Below the pieces are notes generated by a model. That model searched no databases. It was not told the origin of the DNA and saw nothing but the letters and a program-made list of their open reading frames with translations. A DNA stretch of 64,000 nt from an uncultured Acidobacteriaceae bacterium. GTDB lineage: Bacteria; Acidobacteriota; Terriglobia; Terriglobales; Acidobacteriaceae. Each line of letters starts with the position of its first letter. Position 1 is the stretch's first letter. The stretch lies in assembly GCA_903842065.1 (NCBI GenBank), contig CAIMKZ010000005.1:1-64000 (forward strand). The letters run 5' to 3'. Positions 18,875 through 27,274 of the stretch are shown piece by piece. The position numbers and the translations under genes are program-made.

Positions 18875-18951
18875 CTCTGTTTCTCCCTCATATTGCCAGA
18901 CTCACGAATATCCCGCGCTCGAATCACTATTAGTGCTCTTTCAAGAAATCT

Positions 18952-20118
18952 CTACCGGGTCGTATAGAGGCTCTCCGGAACATAGACAAAGCCTTCCATG
19001 ATCCTTCTCGATGTTCTTCCGAAGGCGGCCTTCGTCAAATGAAAGCCTTGGGAGTCCTTCGAAACCTCCGCTTCTATGGATACGGTGCCGCAGGCGTGAC
19101 CCATCCGAACCGTCTTGGTTTGCATCGCGTTCGGCGAACAGACTTGGTTGACCAGCGTCCCTTCGATCATTGCCGCGGCTCCCGCGCAAACCGTCATCGT
19201 CCCTCCGACGGTCTTATGCATTTCCTGCATATAGAAAGGCCGGATGACGAAATCGATGTCATCGGCTGAAATGGTGGAAGCGTCTGTGAAACTTGCATAT
19301 GCCTTAGGCTCGCTGACAATCGCCAGGAACGGGACGGAGGGCTTCTCGATCCGAGCCCTGGTAGCGTCGGTTACCAGTCCAATTAACTTGGCGGCCGTTC
19401 CACGAATCAGTTCAATGGAATCCAGCGAATCAAGAATCTTCCGGTCATGCGGGCCTTCAGTGCCCAACAAGTTCAAGACCTCGGGCTTGATAAAGCAACC
19501 TGGGTTTCCTGCATCAACTATCGACAGCTCGATCTTCCCAAGAGTGGGAACGTTGATCACGTCAACTGGATTGCCAGTAGGCAAAAGTTTGCCTGTGACC
19601 GATCCTTCCGCTGCCGAGTAGTCGAGAAGAATCTTTGCCCCTTCACCGGGAACGCCATCGATGGTGTAATCGCCCAGGTACTGTGTCTTCCTGTTCGGTG
19701 TGGGGATGTGGGCCTTCAGGATCTTTTGCGTGTTGGTATTGAAGATCCGAACAACTGTTTCTCCATCCTGCGCCTGAACAAGTCCTTCATCTATAGCGAA
19801 GGGCCCGACGCCGGAGGAGATGTTGCCACAATTGCCGCTGAAGTCCACAATCGGCTCATTGATATCAACTGCACCAAATGTGTAATCGACATCTGCATCG
19901 TCTCTGTTGGAGGCAGAGACTATGGCGACTTTGCTGGTCAAGGGGTCTGCCCCGCCCAGCCCGTCGATCTGTCTCCGGTCAGGACTGCCAAAGATAGACA
20001 GGATAACTTTCTTTCGCAGTTCGCAATCAGCAGGCAGATCCTTGTCGAAAAGGAAGATCCCTTTACTCGTGCCTCCTCGCTGAATGACACACGGGATCCT
20101 GCGAAATTCATCAATCAT
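18952..20118 (-). CDS. PrpF-family isomerase (methylitaconate delta-isomerase-like)
   Basis: The PrpF fold has two diaminopimelate-epimerase-like halves. The first shows IPCVIQRGGTSKGIFL near the start, K63 in DPLTSKVAIVS and C97 in SGNCGNISSG. These are candidates for the catalytic pair that shuttles a proton along an allylic system. Characterised members isomerise 2-methyl-aconitate (PrpF), 3-methylitaconate to dimethylmaleate (Mii) or 4-oxalomesaconate (GalD/LigU). Neighbouring hydratase and lyase genes favour the methylitaconate or methylaconitate type. I start at 20118, where AGAGGAAG precedes ATG; a longer GTG start at 20157 would overlap the upstream gene. The start codon choice trims 13 residues. 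Confidence 0.85.
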   Translation of the reverse strand: MIDEFRRIPCVIQRGGTSKGIFLFDKDLPADCELRKKVILSIFGSPDRRQIDGLGGADPLTSKVAIVSASNRDDADVDYTFGAVDINEPIVDFSGNCGNISSGVGPFAIDEGLVQAQDGETVVRIFNTNTQKILKAHIPTPNRKTQYLGDYTIDGVPGEGAKILLDYSAAEGSVTGKLLPTGNPVDVINVPTLGKIELSIVDAGNPGCFIKPEVLNLLGTEGPHDRKILDSLDSIELIRGTAAKLIGLVTDATRARIEKPSVPFLAIVSEPKAYASFTDASTISADDIDFVIRPFYMQEMHKTVGGTMTVCAGAAAMIEGTLVNQVCSPNAMQTKTVRMGHACGTVSIEAEVSKDSQGFHLTKAAFGRTSRRIMEGFVYVPESLYTTR

Positions 20119-20150
20119 GTCGCTTCCTCTCGTATCGATATCTTCCCTGT

Positions 20151-21305
20151 CTAGCACTGGCGTAGCGGCACCAATCCCGGACGGTCGGGATACTTGGCAG
20201 CCACTGCAAGCACCTCGGGGTGTTCCAGGGCCGTCAATCTACCCCGGTCATGCACCAGCCTGTCCCCCACCTTCCAGGTCGCATTGCAGATATCAGCCGT
20301 GATGTGCAGCCAATAGGGGTATCGTGCACCTTCAGCTACCGGCATCCGGCCGATATGACCATGAACAAAACCACTACCACCATGCTCTATCATCCGCCGA
20401 TACAACGGGTCGGGACATTGACGAGGGTCTACCCAAGCCTGGGGATGCACACCGGAGTGAATGGATGGGAAGGTGTAGACCGTGTCGCCAATCCGCTCTG
20501 TCAGGAAGTCCATAAATTCTTTCAGACGCTGTGCCTCGGCCTTCCCCTCGATTTTGGTGATCCTGTTCCGTTCAATTGTGAGGTAAATCGGTGCGTTGAA
20601 GACAGGGGGCACACCAATGTAGCGCGACCACCACGTGAGCATGCGGTCAAAAACAAAAGTCCCCGAAGTTTCCTTTACTCTGATCGGTGGAAACACGATC
20701 TCCGGAAACGGACGATAGGAGAAACCCTCGTTCCTGAGCGTTTTGTAAGTCGGTGACGAGGCGTTGCCGGGTGTGTCGACGATTCCTTCAAGATAAGTGC
20801 CATTGTCAGCCGATAGCTGAAATGGCAGCCCTACCTGAAAAGCATCTACGGCTTGGTATCGAATCTGAGTAACGAGTTCGTACGGTGTCTGTGCCCATGC
20901 CGAGTTCAGTAGTGTCGATGTCGTTGCCATATTACGAACAAAGGCTACCCGCAGCTCCTGCGCGCGCTGCCAAATCTGTCCAAACTCTTCGGTCGTAAGA
21001 TTGAAAGAATGACTAATAAAGACATTCGATGCCTGCAGAGCCGCCCAATATACAGGTGGGATTCGCCAGGCATGAGGTTTGTCTGGTTCGTCAATCCACA
21101 GGATTGAAGCATTAGCGCCGCGGTGTTGTATGCCCGCCTGAAGCCACGAAATTACCTGCAGATCAACCAGATTGTCGCCGCCATGGAGGCCGTCAAGATG
21201 TGCGAGGAGGACAACTTCCTGGCCCGGTTTGATCTCGGCGCAATGATCCAATAGATCATCAATGGCAATTGCCGCACCTCTCGGGATTCCTTCACTTCCG
21301 TGCAT
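20151..21305 (-). CDS. M29 aminopeptidase/NicX-like metalloenzyme (uncertain)
   Basis: I do not recognise this 384-residue protein with confidence. The C-terminal part, with SGVHPQAWVD (~residue 290), SGFVHGHIGRMP and YPYWLHITADI, resembles the metal-binding region of the AmpS/M29 peptidase superfamily. That superfamily also contains NicX, the Fe(II) 2,5-dihydroxypyridine dioxygenase. N-terminal IKPGQEVVLLAHLDGLHGG also fits that fold. No signal peptide is seen. It lies second in the operon, between the MFS carrier and the isomerase, so an early catabolic step such as ring opening or amide/peptide cleavage would be sensible. GGGAG precedes the ATG at 21305. Function is an inference. Confidence 0.5.
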   Translation of the reverse strand: MHGSEGIPRGAAIAIDDLLDHCAEIKPGQEVVLLAHLDGLHGGDNLVDLQVISWLQAGIQHRGANASILWIDEPDKPHAWRIPPVYWAALQASNVFISHSFNLTTEEFGQIWQRAQELRVAFVRNMATTSTLLNSAWAQTPYELVTQIRYQAVDAFQVGLPFQLSADNGTYLEGIVDTPGNASSPTYKTLRNEGFSYRPFPEIVFPPIRVKETSGTFVFDRMLTWWSRYIGVPPVFNAPIYLTIERNRITKIEGKAEAQRLKEFMDFLTERIGDTVYTFPSIHSGVHPQAWVDPRQCPDPLYRRMIEHGGSGFVHGHIGRMPVAEGARYPYWLHITADICNATWKVGDRLVHDRGRLTALEHPEVLAVAAKYPDRPGLVPLRQC

Positions 21306-21436
21306 AAAACACCGCTCCCTGTTTGTTAGTTATCTTCGATCGTTCATGGATTGGCGAGTGCAGCCCTGGCGTCTCGGAACTCTCCTATTCATGCGAATTG
21401 ACATACCGGACCGCTTTGGTGACGGCCATCCCGGCG

Positions 21437-22792
21437 CTAACTCGTTGCCGCGGCGATGGCCTTCTCCTTTTGCCTCTTGCTAAGCTGAACTTTATATCTG
21501 AAGAAGAAGATGTTCATCATCGTAAAGTTCACCAACAACACTCCAATAATCACGTAAAGCCCAACTTTCGTATTTCCAGTGATATCTCTTGCCCAACCGA
21601 AGAAAATCGGTGCTAAAAAGTTTCCTAGCAGCGATCCAGCATTGATGAGTGCGATTGCTTTGCCGATGGTCTCTTTACCGACAAGCATGTGGCACGTGGG
21701 CCAGAAGGTAACAAAGAAACCGCAGTTCCCGGCCGTCCACAGCGCCATCGCGATCATGGCGACCACAGGCGTTTTCGCCACAAGGAAGAGAAGAACTCCC
21801 GTTACTCCCACCAGCAACGGCATCACACAATGCCAATGCCGCGTCGGCTCGGTCCTGTCAGCATGTTTACCCCAGGTGAAAGCCACCACACCTTGAATCA
21901 CGAAGACACCAACTGAGAGCAGGCCCACATGCTGGTTGCTGATACCCTGACCGGCAGTCTTAAGCAAACTTGGCATAAAAAAGACAACCGTTCCGGTTGT
22001 CCATGCAGCAAAGAAGAAAGCAAAGATCAGACATATGATGCGAGCGTCTTTGAAAGTTTCCCAAAAGCTAGACTTCTCCAGTGCGCCTTCAGCGGCCTTC
22101 TGGGCTTGGTAGTCTGCAAGATATTTGATTATGAACTGTCGCTCGTCGGGCTTAAGCCACCGTGCTTTTTCAGGACCATCGTAGATAATTAGCAGCGCCA
22201 GGATCCCCCAAATGACAGTAATGCTGCCATCAACGAAGAACAGGCTACGCCAGCCCACGAGCCCAAGCAATGAATGGCCGAGTATCCAGCCGGCATAGGG
22301 ACCGCCAATCATCCCCCCGAGTGCGAATCCAATCTGGATCCACGAATTGGCCATTCCATGCTTGTTACCCCTGAACCAAATGGCGATAACTAACCACATG
22401 CCTAGCTGACAACCGGCTTCAAAGACCCCGAGTAACACTCGCAAAACAACAAGCTGAGTACTAGTCTGAACAAAGGCTAGCCCTATGCTGACGGTACCCC
22501 ATCCCAATACGCAGAAGGTCATCCAGCGTCTGGCCCCAAACTTCTCAAAGCAAATGGCCGCTGGGAACTGCATCAGGAGTGCGCTAATCGAAAATACCCC
22601 CGCAGCGAGACCGAATAGGGCGCCGCTGAGATGCAGATCCTTGCCCATTGTCAGCTGTGCATAGCCAATATCGATGCGATCTAACTGCCAAAAGAAGAAA
22701 CTGATTATGATGTAAGTCATTATGTAATGACTTACTTTGGCAACTGAACGTTTTTCCAGCAGTAGATTGGCCCGGGATTCTTCCATCGCCAT
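21437..22792 (-). CDS. MFS transporter, anion:cation symporter type
   Basis: The 451-residue, 12-helix protein matches the ACS branch of the major facilitator superfamily (tartrate, phthalate, 4-hydroxyphenylacetate and hexuronate carriers). Evidence is the helix-1 string FFFWQLDRIDIGYA followed by LTMGKDLHLSGALFGLAAGVFSI, then FEKFGARRWM after helix 2. The central cytoplasmic loop runs at ~205-245. These carriers import organic acids with protons. As first gene of the operon it probably imports the acid that the following enzymes degrade. The promoter should lie upstream of 22792. A short gap of 131 bases separates it from the next gene. Confidence 0.88.
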   Translation of the reverse strand: MAMEESRANLLLEKRSVAKVSHYIMTYIIISFFFWQLDRIDIGYAQLTMGKDLHLSGALFGLAAGVFSISALLMQFPAAICFEKFGARRWMTFCVLGWGTVSIGLAFVQTSTQLVVLRVLLGVFEAGCQLGMWLVIAIWFRGNKHGMANSWIQIGFALGGMIGGPYAGWILGHSLLGLVGWRSLFFVDGSITVIWGILALLIIYDGPEKARWLKPDERQFIIKYLADYQAQKAAEGALEKSSFWETFKDARIICLIFAFFFAAWTTGTVVFFMPSLLKTAGQGISNQHVGLLSVGVFVIQGVVAFTWGKHADRTEPTRHWHCVMPLLVGVTGVLLFLVAKTPVVAMIAMALWTAGNCGFFVTFWPTCHMLVGKETIGKAIALINAGSLLGNFLAPIFFGWARDITGNTKVGLYVIIGVLLVNFTMMNIFFFRYKVQLSKRQKEKAIAAATS

Positions 22793-23916
22793 CGCGCAAG
22801 CTCTTCCTTACTTCTCACCCACTTATACGAAACGTAGCTCAGTAATGCTTCGCTCGGCACATAGCTGAATGAGAAGTGCTCTAGTCGGTCGCCCCTCGGT
22901 TTCCATGCTGCAAGCCGATTGCAAACATGCCACTGCTTGCTCCGCCTGCCTCAATGTTGCTATCGATCGTCTCTCTGTGTTCCAAATCTGCTGAATGGCT
23001 TTTCGCATTACGCGCACTAGGTGTTGCAACAAATAACTGTGAAGCAAACTTGTCGTAGTGAAAGGGGCCAGATCCGGATTCAGATCTCCTCTTTGCTGTC
23101 ATCCCCGGCGGGATCGTTACAGCACAAGGGCGCGGCTGGCAGTCACTAGTTGCATCGGACAAGACCAAACCATTTACCTGAGGCAGGCCGCCATATCCCT
23201 CGGAACACTTGATGAGTTTCGCAGAATCCTGGCTGGCGTGCTGGATCTCGTGATCAGAGATCTTCTGAAAACCGGGATATGAGGGGTTCGCCGCGGCCGC
23301 GTGGATGAGAACAGCCTTTTTGCCCACGGAGACTTTGCGAATCCAAGCACCAAGGATCATTCCTGCCAGTCTCCCTGAAGTTCAATTTCAGAATGAATAT
23401 TGGTGCTATTTGTGAATTGACACCTGCGCGTTTTTATAGATTTTGCTGCAGGCCCGGGGCAGTGACGACCATCACCGTCACAAATTCGGTCGCTCCGGGC
23501 GAGATAACGAACGCTCCGTCACATCCGGCGATACGTGTTTTTGTGAACAGTGTTTACGGCTAAGCCGCCTTTGCGGCCGTCACACGTTGCGCTAGACCTA
23601 TCTTTCAACGCCACGATCGATAGGCTGGGCGGCAGCTGTGGCAGCAGAAGAACACAAAGCTGTGATCCAGTTGCTTCGGGTTTGTGATAGAGTCGAATTC
23701 TTTCCATTCGAGACCGGTGCTGGGCGTTGTCACGAAAGTCACTTTTCAAGAACCGTCGATATGGCTTACTCTCGATGCAAGCAGCAGCTTGGTCTCGTTG
23801 TTGTGCGAATGCGCGGAGAGTATGCTTCTTAGTTCAGCAGCTGCTCCTTTCGCGCATGACAGCAACCAAGCACATAAGGCGAATCCCGTTTTCGATCAAC
23901 ACTGAGGAGAGGGTAC
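22793..23916. other. 1.1-kb region without a recognised gene, upstream of the catabolic operon
   Basis: This stretch should contain the promoter of the MFS-led operon. Short frames exist on both strands (for example minus 22881-23360 and 22823-23047), but none shows a family motif or Shine-Dalgarno. A plus-strand frame around 23459-23561 ends in VAPGEITNAP...FVNSVYG and could be the tail of a decayed gene. No regulator gene is recognisable, so the operon's regulator is unknown. The region looks like gene debris typical of island DNA. Confidence 0.4.
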
Positions 23917-24375
23917 ATGAAGCGTTTTGCAACTTCTTTGTTGGCTCCATTCTTGCTGTTAGCCACTGCGCAATCCATAACGTCGCAGCAGTCCGCAACA
24001 CAGAAAACACCCTACACGGAAGGCCCAATATGGCGATTATTCTTTATGCGCAGCGAGCCCGGCCAATTGGATAACTACATGAAGAACTTCAAAGAACGAA
24101 CTTACCCTGCGATCATAGAAGAAAAGAAGCAAGGGATTATTCTGGACTTTAAAATCCTAGTAAATACCCAGAATGCGGATCCCCAGGATTGGGACATCAT
24201 TGTGGCCTACCAGTTCAAAGACCAGGCATCCTATGAGACATTCCTTCCGGCTAATGCCAAACTCGAAGGTGATCTTGTTGGCGGACCCGATGGTACGAAA
24301 GTGACTGCCGCTCAGCGTGCAGGGATGAAAAAGACTCTCAGCACCGTGTTTGTGAAAGAACTCATTCTGAAATAA
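23917..24375 (+). CDS. Secreted protein of unknown function, possible dimeric alpha-beta-barrel fold
   Basis: The 152-residue product begins MKRFATSLLAPFLLLATAQS, a signal peptide with likely cleavage near residue 20-25. The mature part (WRLFFMRSEPGQLDNYMKNF, TYPAIIEEKKQGIILDF, WDIIVAYQFKDQASYETF) alternates strands and helices as in NIPSNAP/ABM-like dimeric alpha-beta barrels. Those proteins bind small hydrophobic or reactive molecules, but I cannot assign a ligand. A strong GAGGAGAG stands just upstream of the ATG. It is alone, reads opposite to the catabolic operon, and lies inside the proposed island. Confidence 0.6.
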   Translation: MKRFATSLLAPFLLLATAQSITSQQSATQKTPYTEGPIWRLFFMRSEPGQLDNYMKNFKERTYPAIIEEKKQGIILDFKILVNTQNADPQDWDIIVAYQFKDQASYETFLPANAKLEGDLVGGPDGTKVTAAQRAGMKKTLSTVFVKELILK

Positions 24376-25003
24376 ACAAGTCCACTTCGAGCTAACGACC
24401 GGAGGCATCCTGGTAGAAACCGATGGAGAGCCTCTTCTCTTCTTATCTGTTCCGGGAAACTACAAGAATACTTTTCCCGCTTCTCTATTTTTCATTTATC
24501 ACTCGGCTATTCCAATGAAGAACACTTTTTGTATTAGGAAATGGTCTCCAGATCAAAAGGACGAGTGGCCGATAAAGCGGGGCAGTAAGTAGATTAGCGT
24601 TCCCGATGTCTCAGTGATCAAGGAATGATATAAGCCAACCTTCGTAGTTGAGGCAGATTAGTACATAATGTCGGTCAGTGTTCGCCGACCATGTTACTCG
24701 AAATCTCGGTTTACGCAAACAGCCCAAGTCACTCACGGAGAGTGGGTTGCACGGGATTTTGAGTATCAGTCCTCGAATACGCCGAAGTGTACATCGGAAA
24801 TTCGATTACCACGCAAGGGGCAACACGGGAGTCGCCGGGCCTGCCAGTGTCGCTGCGGGGAGAAACTACATTGCAGAACGTCGACTGGGGGTCTTGGGAT
24901 GAACGAAGTACGATCGAGTGCGCAAATCCCGTGTGTGTAATACGTGTGTGGAAACCGCGTTTCCTGCGTTTTGACAGTTTTGAGCGCCTATCATTTTCAA
25001 TAA

Positions 25004-25075
25004 CTTATTTAGAATCAATACCGAGCCGGAATACGCCCCCCCTCCCAGCACCAAACCTAATCTTATTTAGAATCA
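25004..25075 (+). repeat. Pair of 14-nt direct repeats flanking the putative attR
   Basis: CTTATTTAGAATCA occurs at 25004-25017 and again at 25062-25075, either side of the tRNA-end copy. Such flanking repeats could be arm-type binding sites of a recombinase or traces of earlier insertion events. Confidence 0.5.
25036..25053 (+). repeat. Putative attR: near-copy of tRNA-Leu 3' end
   Basis: CCCCCCCTCCCAGCACCA matches 17 of 18 bases of the tRNA-Leu 3' end at 11251-11268, including the CCA, in the same orientation. No tRNA body precedes it, so it is a fragment rather than a gene, as expected at the distal border of a tRNA-integrated element. Confidence 0.55.
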
Positions 25076-25456
25076 TAAGTTTATGAAATATTTAAACCAT
25101 CTGTCCCCAAAACCGTGCCCAGACCGTGCCTGATTTCCCCCTTACCGGCATCAAAATCCATGTATGCAGGACACAAGTTTTATTCGATACAAATCACTCC
25201 GCGTGGGCTTCGCTGATGGGATTGGCAACGCCGATACCGGCAAGAGCAAACTGCCTGGAGTCTCAGCCGTAGCAAGCGTGGCCGGGTTGTAACTGTCGTG
25301 TGGCCGTTGCCCAGTGCCCTGGAATGATGCTCCCGGACAGCGGATTCGAGCCTCGGCAGATATAGCGTCAGCCCAGAGTCATTGCCCGTGCCATGAGCGT
25401 TTCGTGGAGTAATATCCGTGGTTCTATCTCAGTTGACGTAACGCGCGCATTGAAAT

Positions 25457-25852
25457 TTGCAGAAGATTGTTTCTCGATTCCGGGAACACTGCTGTCATCG
25501 ATACCGGCGAGTATTCTTCTTGCTCGAGATAAGCGCTCGCGTGCTCGAAAGGCTGAATCTCGAAAACAGTCTTCGCCTGGCGATCGATCGCGAAAAATTG
25601 TTCCTCGTCTATCAGCCTCAGATCGACATCGCTACCGGCGGCATCATAGGGCTGGAAGCCCTGGTTCGATGGCAGCATTGCGAGCGAGGCCTGGTCATGC
25701 CCGATGTATTCATTCACGTCGCCGAAAACAGCGGCCTCATTATTCCGCTGGGGGAATAGGTTCTGAAGACGGACTGCTGTCAGATGAAAGAGTGGCAGGA
25801 CAGTGGGTTCCGCGTGGTGCCTGTCGCCGTCAATGTTTCCGCACTGAGGTGA
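25457..25852 (+). pseudogene. EAL-domain (c-di-GMP phosphodiesterase) fragment with internal stop
   Basis: The frame reads LERLNLENSLRLAIDREKLF, then LVYQPQIDIATGGIIGLEALVRWQH, the N-terminal part of an EAL domain with its signature E-A-L. A TAG at 25757-25759 replaces the usual Trp codon in LGEWVL. The same frame continues KEWQDSGFRVVPVAVNVSALR to a TGA at 25850-25852. Most of the catalytic domain and any GGDEF or sensor part are missing. It is a decayed remnant of a larger diguanylate cyclase/phosphodiesterase gene. Upstream sequence shows only frameshifted traces. Confidence 0.75.
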
Positions 25853-26076
25853 TGCAAGCTTCAACTCGGTCCGCAGACAAACAATCGGCGGCGGGTATCC
25901 GGGTAGATCAACAGCCCATCTGCATCGGCGCGCTTATTCAGCTCCTGCCATCCCATTCGACGCGTTCACGGCGCCCTTCTCTGCCTTCTGTACGGTTCCC
26001 GGCTACACGTTTCTCGCGCTGATTCTCATCTTCATCATCTTTTCTTGAATACCTCTATTTAAGGTGGGATGCACAA

Positions 26077-27198
26077 TTACACCAGGCGCTCACCTGCTCC
26101 GCGCATGTTGTATCCGGTGTGCGCCTCCACTTCCCGGCGATACGCAGCCCGGCCCAGTGTCTCGATCAGAGCCTGTACAGGCTGCAAGTCCAGGTGCGAG
26201 CGCCGGATCAGGAGATGATAGGGCTTCTCCGCAAGCGGAAGAAACTCCAGCGACATGGCGCGGGCCACTACCCGCGTGCTCACACAGCAATCCACTTCCC
26301 CGTCGCGCACCAGCCGCGCCGCGGCCAGATGTCCAACCGTAATCTTGTCGTAGCCCTTCACCTGATCCGGCGATATCTCCGCCTTCTTCAGGCATGAGTC
26401 CAGAAGTTTTCGGCAACCGGCACCCAACTCGCGATTCGTAAACCGCACACCCTTGCGAACCAGATCGGCAATGCCTGTAATGCATTTGGGATTGCCGGGA
26501 CCCGTTACCAATCCCTCTTCCCACATGGCGTAGGAAAACACCGCCACCGTGCTGCGTGGAAACAGCTTCGTCAAGGGAGCCAGATCGGGCTTGCCCGTAG
26601 CCTTGTCAAGAAGGTGAGAGCCGGCTACATGCACCAGTCCGTCGCGAAGCAACTCCAGCGCGCGTGAACTGTTCTCGTAGCGCACAATCAGTTCGCACCC
26701 CTGGGCCTGTAGCGACTGTGCCAGAATCGACACGCTCGGATCGCAACCGGCCAGAAGAATACGCGAAGCCGCCTTCCACTTGTCGCCAAGTATCTGCACT
26801 TTGGCTGAGGGATGGCGCTTGCCGTGGTGTACTTCAACCAGAACGGCGTCGGCCGGCGGAAGTCCCCAGCCGCCGATCTCCGGCGCTACTGCTACCGTAT
26901 GGCTGCCCACGGTACAAAGCCGCAGCGGCTGTCCCGGCTTCATCTGTTCGATATCGCCCAGTATCGTCGCCTCGATCGTGTGATCGGGCTGCCGCTCCTC
27001 GGTCTCCAACTGGAAGAGTTCATCTACCGTGGTCTCGAGAACCCGGGCCATCTTCAGGCTGACCGCCGTGTTGGGAACATAGTTGCCGGCTTCAATCGCA
27101 TAAACCGTCTGGCGGCTGATGCCGATCTTGCGGGCCAGCAGCGAGGCCCCCATGCCGCGCTTGGCGCGGAGTTCTGCAAGGTTCGTCTTCACTTCCAT
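26077..27198 (-). CDS. XRE HTH regulator with periplasmic-binding-protein-like (molybdate-type) domain
   Basis: Residues 1-65 form an XRE helix-turn-helix (LAELRAKRGMGASLLARKIG, SRQTVYAIEAG). From ~85 on there is a substrate-binding-protein-like domain with ILLAGCDPSVSILAQ, LVHVAGSHLLD, KGVRFTNRELGAGCRKLLD and DCCVSTRVVARAMSLEFLPL. Fusions of this PBP module to HTH or to MoeA are known in molybdenum-cofactor biology, so the ligand may be molybdate, tungstate or a related small molecule; this is inference. I start at 27198, where GAGAGGG precedes an ATG; the frame is open 25 codons further. It diverges from trmO, and a pair of 9-base direct repeats lies between them as a possible operator. Confidence 0.75.
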   Translation of the reverse strand: MEVKTNLAELRAKRGMGASLLARKIGISRQTVYAIEAGNYVPNTAVSLKMARVLETTVDELFQLETEERQPDHTIEATILGDIEQMKPGQPLRLCTVGSHTVAVAPEIGGWGLPPADAVLVEVHHGKRHPSAKVQILGDKWKAASRILLAGCDPSVSILAQSLQAQGCELIVRYENSSRALELLRDGLVHVAGSHLLDKATGKPDLAPLTKLFPRSTVAVFSYAMWEEGLVTGPGNPKCITGIADLVRKGVRFTNRELGAGCRKLLDSCLKKAEISPDQVKGYDKITVGHLAAARLVRDGEVDCCVSTRVVARAMSLEFLPLAEKPYHLLIRRSHLDLQPVQALIETLGRAAYRREVEAHTGYNMRGAGERLV

Positions 27199-27235
27199 AA
27201 TGAAACCCTCTCGGCCAGGGATTTGATTGTATTCT

Positions 27236-27274
27236 ATATGCAACACTTGGCTTGAATAAACGTCGATATGCAAC
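27236..27274. promoter_or_regulatory. Direct repeats ATATGCAAC in the divergent HTH-PBP/trmO promoter
   Basis: ATATGCAAC occurs at 27236-27244 and 27266-27274, start to start 30 bases apart (about three helical turns). The second copy overlaps the trmO start codon. Such in-phase repeats fit binding of a dimeric regulator, most simply the adjacent XRE protein. No experiment or second locus supports this yet. Confidence 0.45.

Larger units (their letters stand above)
11269..25053. mobile_element. Putative tRNA-Leu-associated genomic island
   Basis: The segment between the tRNA and the 18-nt near-copy of its 3' end is visibly lower in GC than the flanking purL and later core genes. It carries a transposase remnant at its left end and is filled by a catabolic operon of accessory type. 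Its codon usage (more A/T at third positions, for example AAA, AAT, GAT) differs from neighbours such as glmM. No intact integrase was recognised, so the element may be decayed or immobile. The borders are inferred from a short repeat that includes a C-run, so chance similarity cannot be fully excluded. Confidence 0.55.
24376..25456. other. Non-coding right border region of the island
   Basis: About 1.1 kb with no supportable gene. It holds the near-copy of the tRNA-Leu 3' end (25036-25053) and two copies of a 14-base AT-rich repeat that flank it. Short frames here show no motif. A degraded integrase could be hidden in this stretch but I cannot recognise one. GC rises again after about 25.2 kb. 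Confidence 0.45.

Noticed and set aside
12008..20118. Plain methylcitrate cycle
   Set aside because: No methylcitrate synthase is present, the hydratase is split into LeuC/LeuD-type subunits rather than AcnD, and OYE, MBL and M29-like genes do not belong to that cycle. Not fully excluded.
22823..23360. Two overlapping minus-strand frames that might be a decayed regulator of the catabolic operon
   Set aside because: Neither shows a helix-turn-helix or effector-domain motif, they are in different frames, and no start signal is visible.
23519..23749. 76-residue minus-strand frame
   Set aside because: Composition and lack of start signals suggest a chance frame; a plus-strand remnant in the same region looks slightly more protein-like but is also unproven.
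25393..26022. 209-residue plus-strand frame across the EAL remnant
   Set aside because: It is a shadow; the EAL-domain homology lies in another frame (25457-25852) with an in-frame stop.
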